Below, piece by piece: positions 57,176 to 64,000 of a DNA stretch of 64,000 nucleotides. Under the pieces are notes generated by a model. That model did not search any database. It saw nothing but the letters and a program-made list of their open reading frames with translations, and was not told the origin of the DNA. Location of the stretch: assembly GCF_905220415.1 (NCBI RefSeq), contig NC_059564.1:1686501-1750500 (forward strand), written 5' to 3'. Made by a program: the position numbers and the translations under genes. Every line of letters starts with the position of its first letter. Position 1 is the first letter of the stretch. The DNA comes from Colias croceus. Taxonomy: Eukaryota; Arthropoda; Insecta; Lepidoptera; Pieridae.

Positions 57176-57699
57176 TACTATCGTGGGAAAGTGATGGCGA
57201 TAGACGACCTATATATCGCTGTCTGTTTTCCACACAATAATACTGCTTCATGACATTGTGGTACGGGAGCAAGTAGTTTTTCTATGAAGATATTTGGGTG
57301 TAATAAGGAGCAAAAGCACTGTTTTCGTTAAAGTTTGTATAAATTATGCGTCTGGTCAGGTCTGTAATATTCAAATTTTAGTTTTGTGAAGTGAAATAGC
57401 AAACACCTATACCTTATCCAGAATATCAATTAATTCGATTTACAAGTGTCCAATTATTTTCGAGTAAGTATAAATAAAATATTCGAGGAGCAATAAAACA
57501 ATTTTTATTAAAATAAGGAATTTAATCTTGTTTCAGTCTTTCATACTATCCAGGCTTGCTACTTAAATTTATTTTCCTAATAAAGAATAAGTTAATATAG
57601 TAACCGCTACACACGTTAACTAATTCATCCATTTTTATACATCCGTTTCGTACCTCGCCAATATGAAACATAAAAAAACGAGATCTACGTATGCAATAT

Positions 57700-58062
57700 T
57701 TTTAAAGGTCGTTTTGCGTCATCCATCGTCATTTAAGAACGTTTAAGGTTATCCAAAGTCTTTCAAGATTCTCTATATTTATTTAAATACTTAAAACCTC
57801 ACTCCTATCAGATTTTAATCCAAATTAACGCTTAAAATAACGTTTAAGGTCAGTCAAGGTCTTTTTACGTCATTCATGGTCATTTGATACCGTTTGAGGT
57901 CATCTATAGTCATTCACGGTCACTGAAGTACTTCAAGGTCACATGTAGACGTTCATGGTCGGAAAAAATATCCATGGTCATTCATAATCACTCATGGTCA
58001 TGCATATTTTTACATGGTCAAACTGAACAGTTTGAGGTCGTTTAAAGTTCGATAAAAGTGTT
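57700..58062. repeat. Degenerate GGTCATTCA-type repeat with many GGTCA cores
   Basis: Short imperfect units such as ATGGTCATTCA, AAGGTCACATG, GAGGTCATC and CACGGTCACTG recur every 10-25 bp with more than a dozen GGTC cores. TTCAAGGTCACA (57925-57936) is a perfect extended nuclear-receptor half-site of the FTZ-F1/ERR type. Whether it is regulatory or only a decayed minisatellite is not decidable by eye. Confidence 0.5.
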
Positions 58063-60254
58063 TCACGGTTACTATAAGACTGCATGTGTGTAAAAAATTG
58101 TAATTTTGTTTAAAATATGTGGAAACGTCTGCTTAAATGTTTATAATATGATTATAAATAAATTGGTTAGTGTTTTGTCTCTTTTGCTTTGATGTTTTTT
58201 GATGGATGGGGGAAAGAGATAGAATATTGATTGTTGAGTTAAAAAATTGATGTCTTCATTTTATATAGTTTTTCAATAAACAATGTTATAATAATACAAA
58301 TGAATGATTCCATTATGTTTTCGATACACGTATCGTTTTAAACAGGCGTTTTCCACACAAATCATTATATAATGCGGAAAATTAATAATTAGCTTAAAAA
58401 AATTAACAAAATGAATAATTAGCTTTCTATACTCAAGACATTTTCTAGTCAATTGTTAAATTGCATTTTATAAAGCTGTGTACACACTGTATAAAGCATA
58501 AATTTCAGATGAAGAAATTGACATTGTAAATACGAGCTAGTGCCTTCGGCTTTTCGTGATATCCGGGTATACATAATTTACATTGCAAATTTCATAATCA
58601 ACTGCTTTTTTGCGCGATAGAGTAACTAACATCCATACTTTTGCGATTATATTATTAAAGATAAAATATTAAGATTGTAATTGTAAATATTTGTTAATAT
58701 TAGCAGTTTGTGATTGACAGAGTTGTTTATTTAATCGCGACTCGCACTTGGCCAGTTGTGTATTGGAACAGTGTGTACGCAGCATTATGCAAAATCGATT
58801 CGACTAAAATCGATTAGCCTTAAATCGATATAATCGTTACTACCCTACATTCCTCGATTTGTTATTGACAATTATGTGTGTTCCTTTGCTGTTAAAACAA
58901 TTGGTTGTTGATGAAAAGTTTCTTTGTGCCAAAAGAAAATATTTTTTAAATTGTTCAGATATTTCGGAAATAAGATTTATAAATTTATATAACTACAGAA
59001 AACATTTTTAACAATTAAATTTATTTTATAAAATAATCATAAATTTTGACATAATAGGAATCACTTTAATTTATTCCAAACATAGTTGTAAAAAAATTGT
59101 TGTGTGGTTTTAAGAAACCACGGTAAAAGTGAACCTTTTTTTCACACTATAGACATTTAACTAAAAATTATCGTATTTGTACGATAATTATCGTATGTAT
59201 CGTGCGTCACGCGACATGCGCTACACAGACCAAAAAGTTTGAGACGATGTTATAAAAGTTTGACTTTAAAACGAATTGTTTTAAATACAGCAAAGAGACA
59301 TTAAATATTTTGTTTTATTATGACTAATTGATATTGTGTGCAATCTATAAAACAACGAGTAATTGTATTTTAACAATAAACGAACCGCTTTGTCTGTTTT
59401 TATTTATTTTTGTCCTACGCATTTTTAATTAAAGGTTTTCTTTGAAATTATTGTGTTTTATTCATATTATACTTAATGTGGGATTAGAAAATGACTAATT
59501 CCGACGTCAATTATTTATCATACATGACATTTATTTTTAGTTTTAATTAATTTTAATTTTTAACTCAATAAATATTGTTATTTCTTTCATTTTTTTGTTT
59601 AATTTAAATATCCCCACTAATCAAGAGGTACAAAATCAAACCAATTAAAAATGTACCTATGTCTGCGTACAGAACAGTGAAAAAGCTAGTTATTCACAAC
59701 AAACGACTGAATTATTACCTAAAACTGTAAGTGATTGTACTGAAACTCACATTGCATGTATTGAAATCTTTGGTACTTAAGTTTAAATTGTGGTAAAATA
59801 TAAATTAATAATAACTAGAATTCAAATTTTTATACATTGAATTATTAATACTAGGTCAGTAAATGTTCGCCAGTTAACTGCCAAAAAGGCTCGAACACAC
59901 ATATTAATTAAGTAGTTTCCAATTTTTATTTATAACTTCAATTCCTTCAAAATAATGTAACAAATCAACTCGAACTCATTATAATTTTTTTTTATGTTCG
60001 TTGCTACAACTTCAATTTCGCAACTTTTCGCGGTAGAAAAATCGTGTTCCTCATTGGTCCATGCTAGAATCACGTGACCGTTCAAAGTTCTTAACGTCAA
60101 CGTCAATGTCATTGTCAATACAGATAAACGAAATGTATATGTCGTGTAAAAAAAACGAAAAAAATGTTTCAATAAAAATAAAATTGCTGTCGCTAATATT
60201 TGACCTAAACCATGAAGTCCTCTTCATATTTCTCATTTATCGAGGAAGACCTGC
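58063..60254. other. AT-rich intergenic sequence
   Basis: No gene is seen. ATCGAT-type motifs cluster at 58793-58838 (AAATCGATTCGAC, AAATCGATTAG, AAATCGATATAATCG). 60000-60130 is less AT-rich (ATCACGTGACCG, AACGTCAACGTCAATGTC) and could be promoter-like, but no exon follows. Confidence 0.35.
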
Positions 60255-60495
60255 TTATATTATAAATGCGTTAGTTTGTATGTATGTTTGTTTGTTACTG
60301 CTTCACGCAAAAACTGCTAAACCAATTCATGAAACTTGGCACACAGATACTACATAGAGAGAAAAACGGGAACTATACGCGTTTTCCTTTGACTACGCAA
60401 TACGCATGCGAAGCTGCGGGCGAAAAGCTAGTAGGCTATTTAGTATCATCACGCATAGACTAATAGGAGCGGGTAAAACCGCGGGGCTCAGGGCT
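60255..60495 (+). repeat. CTAG-family repeat joined to a Lep1-like 3' piece
   Basis: 60255-60432 runs TTATATTATAAATGCGTTAG to GAAGCTGCGGGCGAAAAGCTAGT. 60433-60495 (GGCTATTTAGTATCATCACGC, GGAGCGGGTAAAACCGCGGGG) is the 3' part of a Lep1-like copy placed right after it. Confidence 0.5.
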
Positions 60496-60840
60496 CATAA
60501 ATTAAAAACAACATTTCAATAAAAATTAATACATTATTAATATTATGCCGTGTCTTCCCAACTTGTAAATTTTATATCTACTGACTCATCCAACATTATT
60601 AAAAGATAAATGCGAGGTTGCAAAATTAAACAACACTCGATTTAAATAAAAAATGTCACGTTTTGATCAGACAATGTTTGCTTTCATATATCGTTATAAT
60701 ATTATGACTAAGCACAATAATTTACTTGATTTGAATTTCATGTGCTAGATAACACAAAAATGTTCAGTTAGGTATCACAAAAAAAAAAAACATTTAGGTA
60801 TATGCAAGGGTATATGAAAGAGTGATCGATTTTATTGTCT

Positions 60841-61015
60841 ACTAGCGGTCCGCCCCGGCTTCGTCCGTGGTACATATTTACGTTTTCTCTCCATAAAAAC
60901 CATCCTCGTACTTCAAGGAATATTATAAAAAAAGAATTAACGAAATCGGTTCAGCCGTTCTCGAGTTATGCGCTTACCAACACATTTTGGGATTCATTTT
61001 TATATTATAGATTAG
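60841..61015 (+). repeat. CTAGCGGTCCGCC-type repeat
   Basis: Opens CTAGCGGTCCGCCCCGGCTT, with CATCCTCGTACTTCAAGGAA and CAGCCGTTCTCGAGTTATGCG, ending TTATATTATAGATTAG. Nearly complete and close to the 35344 copy. Confidence 0.6.
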
Positions 61016-61356
61016 GTACTAAGAAAATTATGTTAGAAATACATGAAGGTTATGTTTTGTAAATTATAACGTTAATTAATTGAAATAAACAGGTACATAT
61101 TTCAAGCATCCTAATGTATCTATATGTACATTGTACCTAGATGTACCTAGAGGAAAATCCTAAAGTATTGATTTTTAAATTGTAAAACATAAACACCAAA
61201 CTAATCAACTAATGATTTGTGACTAAACCGTATTGCGTTTCTTCAATCCACATAAGGCTTAAAATTTTACAAAAGGTTTATATAGGTTCATGATATACAT
61301 AAATAAAACAAGATATCTAAAACCTCGTATTTCAATATTATGTTTTATCATTTGTT

Positions 61357-61364
61357 TATATAAA
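61357..61364 (+). promoter_or_regulatory. TATA-like box of the acidic secreted protein gene
   Basis: TATATAAA lies 48 bp before the ATG at 61405. Initiator-like TCAGT (61374) and TCATCA (61386) follow; the second is at a normal TATA spacing. Confidence 0.4.
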
Positions 61365-61404
61365 CGAAGTAGGTCAGTTGAACCTCATCATTCAAGTTTG
61401 AACA

Positions 61405-63238
61405 ATGTTATCATTTTTTGTATTAGTTATTGGATTTTTTCATGTAAGTACAGAAGTAGTAAGTAGATAGTATCTTATTTTCATGATATTGACCTCAAAC
61501 TCTAACATTTATTTATTCAATAAGACTTCTTCTAGACGCACTTTTGAATCGTCATTACATATTTTAACGTTTACTACCGATTCGTTAAGCAGTATCTATG
61601 GAGAAGAACAGGCAAGGAACTCGATAGTTGCTCTTTTAAAATCATGCTATTGATGACTTTATCGGCATATTTACTGATAGGCTGAAAAATATTAGGTACC
61701 CAACTATCTAAATTTTAGGGGCGATTTATTTGGTAAAACGTAGTACCTAGTACTAAACTTTTTGCAATCTGTGGTAAAATTTTAGTCTTATAGAAATGAA
61801 AACATAAGTACCTACAGCGAGCTTTTTAAACTTTTTATTCGAAAAGGTTTTATAATTTCTACATAAATTATGGACTTTTTTAGTATTATGTAATATTCGA
61901 GTGTGTAGATCAACTACTTCTTCACTCTCTCACTAAAATATGAACCAAAAAGATTTTCAGAATTTATCGATAGTACTTAGGTACCTACTTACTTTGAAAT
62001 TACATATTATATTTATTACATTTTCGAAGGTCTCAATGAAACGGTCTGGAATTGGCTTTTTATATATTTTTATATGGTTACGATGTTAGAAATCAGTTTT
62101 AACTATTTTTTACTAATTATTATTATAGCTTACAGGAAGCAATCCCATAGAAAGCGATGAATGCGTACAAATAGTAAGTAATATAAACAAATGCTCTACG
62201 TTAACTCTTTGTTTAGAAAACTACTTTAAATCTTCTGTTTTTATTATATCAATTATATTCATACACAGGTATTACCAACATTGCCAGTAGAATCTGAAGA
62301 ATATTCAAATGAAACAGCAAGTATTGAAGATAATAAAGACGTTGAAGAAGAAAAAATAATCATAGATAATGAAGAGAAAGAAGTAGTAGAGGAAGAAAAT
62401 CCGTATGGAGAAGAAAGTAAAGACAATGTAAAATGTGTTATAAAGAACGAAAATACAGATTATGAACAAACTATAGATAAAAAAGAATGTATTGATGAAA
62501 ATACAGATAATGATGAAAGTATAGACAATGTTAAAGATACTTTAAATGTCGAAGAAAAAAAATGTGATGAGGGAACCACAGAGTCTTTACATTTTAGCGG
62601 GCAGGTACATGCTTCTGGGAAAATTGTTATTTGCCGAAATTTCGGACGTACGTATTAAGTATTTATATACATCTGTACTTTTATATATTATCTTAGTGAG
62701 TCTTGTTAAATAATTTATTGAGAGATGCTAGACTAAAAATTAACTTGGTTTGGCAGGACACAGAGCGAGTGTGTGTATAGAACATCACTTTTTTCACTCT
62801 ATACTCATATATATTATTTAGTTAGTTGTCATATTTAGTTTTTTTTGCTTCCTTATGTTAGAATTGTAGTAAAATATCATATTTATAATATGAGTTAGAA
62901 GTAGATAGAAATTAGAACGTAGCATATGCAAAAAGTAGTTTGAAAATGTGTTTCTTCGTCTTTCTTTCACATTTTTCTTATTTTCAGATATTCCAATGCG
63001 ACGATTTCCAATATTTCACCGTCGATATATACCAGTACCATTTTACATAACGAAAACATCAAAAATTAATAATGTTGATAATAATATGGTTATTTCAGAT
63101 GACATTAACACAGAAAATACAATAAAATCTATAATTGATAGCAATGAAGATGGAGATATAGATAATTCACATAAAGATATTAAATTTAAAGGATTTGTGC
63201 CGGCGTCTGGAAAAGTTATTATTTCTGCTAAGTTTTAG
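61405..63238 (+). CDS. Secreted acidic protein with duplicated ASGK motif, unknown family
   Basis: Four exons join in phase: 61405-61443, 62129-62173, 62269-62647, 62988-63238 (237 aa). Donors are GTAAGT, GTAAGT and GTACGT; acceptors are TTATAG, ACACAG and TTTCAG. Residues 1-16 (MLSFFVLVIGFFHLTG) are a signal peptide, presumably cleaved near residue 16. Residues about 30-130 are extremely rich in E, D, N and K, with four scattered cysteines in the whole acidic exon. Exon 3 ends in FSGQVHASGKIVICRNFG. Exon 4 has an arginine-rich start (MRRFPIFHRRYIPVPF), another acidic stretch, and ends in FVPASGKVIISAKF, the same motif again. So the protein looks like two repeats of [acidic region + F.(G/P).V.ASGK(I/V)(V/I)I]. 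No known family is recognised. A secreted structural, silk-associated or immune role would be guesswork. Confidence 0.75.
61528..61652 (-). mobile_element. LINE 3'-end fragment, family of 36960-40671
   Basis: Reverse complement of the family 3' end: TTTTGAATCGTCATTACAT, TTTACTACCGATTCG, TATGGAGAAGAACAGGCAAG and ATAGTTGCTCTTTTAAAATC. It lies in intron 1 of the acidic protein gene. Confidence 0.7.
61653..62128. other. Intron 1 of the acidic protein gene, remainder
   Basis: AT-rich with no recognised elements. Confidence 0.4.
62648..62987. other. Intron 3 of the acidic protein gene
   Basis: AT-rich intron ending in a strong pyrimidine tract (TTTCTTCGTCTTTCTTTCAC). No repeats are recognised. 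Confidence 0.5.
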
Positions 63239-63321
63239 TAAGATACGATTTTTTATTACAATAGTTACCTACATTGTAGTTCATATTAATTATTTATCTA
63301 TGTTAAAAAGTCTATTATAGT

Positions 63322-63480
63322 CATTGAGATAATATTAATATGGAGCAGACACCACGAACAAAATCTGTGCGCCAAGCGAGGCGGCGCGGGGCGCGCGAAT
63401 GACGGCTAGACAGTCATAGATTATGCGATGTCTTTGTACTTACTTAATATTTACTTTAGGTATAAACTGACTTTACTACG
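63322..63480. mobile_element. Partial relative of the 269-571 hAT MITE
   Basis: CATTGAGATAATATTAATAT followed by GGAGCAGACACCACGAACAA and ATCTGTGCGCCA matches the right end of the first element in reverse. No second end or 8-bp duplication was found downstream. Confidence 0.5.
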
Positions 63481-63690
63481 CGGGGCTAACAATATCTGGC
63501 ATATAATATAGAATAGTGACGTCATATGGAATAATTTAATTTTTTTCGTGTTTTAGGTTCAGTCAGGGCTATGGGAAGTTTTATTCCTTACAAATTGAGC
63601 CTTTTTTAGAAAAAAAATAATTTTTCCCTTTCTTCACGGCCCAGACATGGAAACCTTGAATAGAAAAAATATTAATTACTTATCTCTGAA

Positions 63691-63784
63691 CTAGCGGTCC
63701 GCCCCGGCTTCGCCCGTGGCACATATTTCGCAATAAAAAGTAGCCTATGTTCTTTCTCAGGGTCTTAAGATTGTCTGTGCCAAA
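63691..63784. repeat. CTAGCGGTCCGCC-type repeat, 5' part
   Basis: CTAGCGGTCCGCCCCGGCTT then GTAGCCTATGTTCTTTCTCAGGG and AAGATTGTCTGTGCCAAA, like 31637-31750. It is broken after about 94 bp. Confidence 0.55.
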
Positions 63785-64000
63785 GGAGAATGCCCATGAA
63801 AGTATGGACCACAGTACAGTGTTGCGTCAATGCCAGAGTGGTTTTTGAGGGTTCTTCGATATTCAAAAGATTTTTACCAATTGATTTTTTTGTGATAAAA
63901 ACAGGGGTTTTCAAGATATTGAGAAAAATGTGAAATAACCTCAAAACTTAAATAACCCCGATTTAGTTAGGTTTATGTGTGATTTAGGTAACATTTTATC
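63785..64000. other. Intergenic sequence to the window end
   Basis: No feature is recognised. Confidence 0.4.

Overview
This is a eukaryotic, intron-rich, AT-rich nuclear window that looks lepidopteran (moth or butterfly). Evidence: many short dispersed repeats with ACTAG/CTAGT ends resembling the lepidopteran Lep1 Helitron family, moth-type tRNA-derived SINE pieces, insect TTAGG telomere-type repeats, several non-LTR retrotransposon clades, a mariner relic, and small exons with canonical GT/AG junctions. Nothing bacterial (operons, CRISPR, IS elements) is present.

Host genes. Three multi-exon genes, all on the + strand, were assembled from splice sites and phase. (1) 16635-21386: nine coding exons, 415 aa, a secreted cysteine-rich protein with an IGFBP-like N-terminal region and four thyroglobulin type-1 repeats (the third degenerate), equistatin-like. 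(2) 22351-54243: nine coding exons, 345 aa, the orthologue of the ER-shaping protein Lunapark, with two membrane segments, coiled coils and a C-x2-C-x18-C-x2-C zinc finger. Its roughly 32 kb is mostly transposon-filled intron. (3) 61405-63238: four coding exons, 237 aa, a secreted acidic protein that I do not recognise, with a repeated 'ASGK' hydrophobic motif. A possible first exon or small gene lies at 4854-5702.

Layout. 1-16.6 kb: intergenic, with a hAT MITE, Lep1-like repeats, SINEs, a broken LINE (8.6-10.9 kb), TIR elements and a striking 11-unit perfect heat-shock element. 16.6-21.4 kb: thyroglobulin-repeat gene. 22.4-54.2 kb: Lunapark, whose introns hold a duplicated second exon with a TTAGG tract beside it, a mariner relic, a 173-bp perfect inverted repeat, an intron built of four degenerate copies of its own acceptor, a CR1/Jockey-type LINE ending about 36 bp before an exon, and two nearly identical I-clade retrotransposons in opposite orientation (a 5'-truncated copy at 40.9-43.5 kb and a full-length copy with target-site duplication at 46.3-52.5 kb). 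The two zinc-finger exons and a minisatellite sit between them. 54.2-61.4 kb: AT-rich intergenic sequence with a degenerate GGTCA-rich repeat. 61.4-63.2 kb: the acidic secreted protein gene. 63.3-64 kb: repeats.

The most interesting signals are structural: the inverted LINE pair enclosing the Lunapark zinc-finger exons, the exon duplication whose changes are all synonymous, the self-duplicated splice acceptor, and the perfect HSE array. All calls are from reading only. No database search, transcript or conservation data were available.
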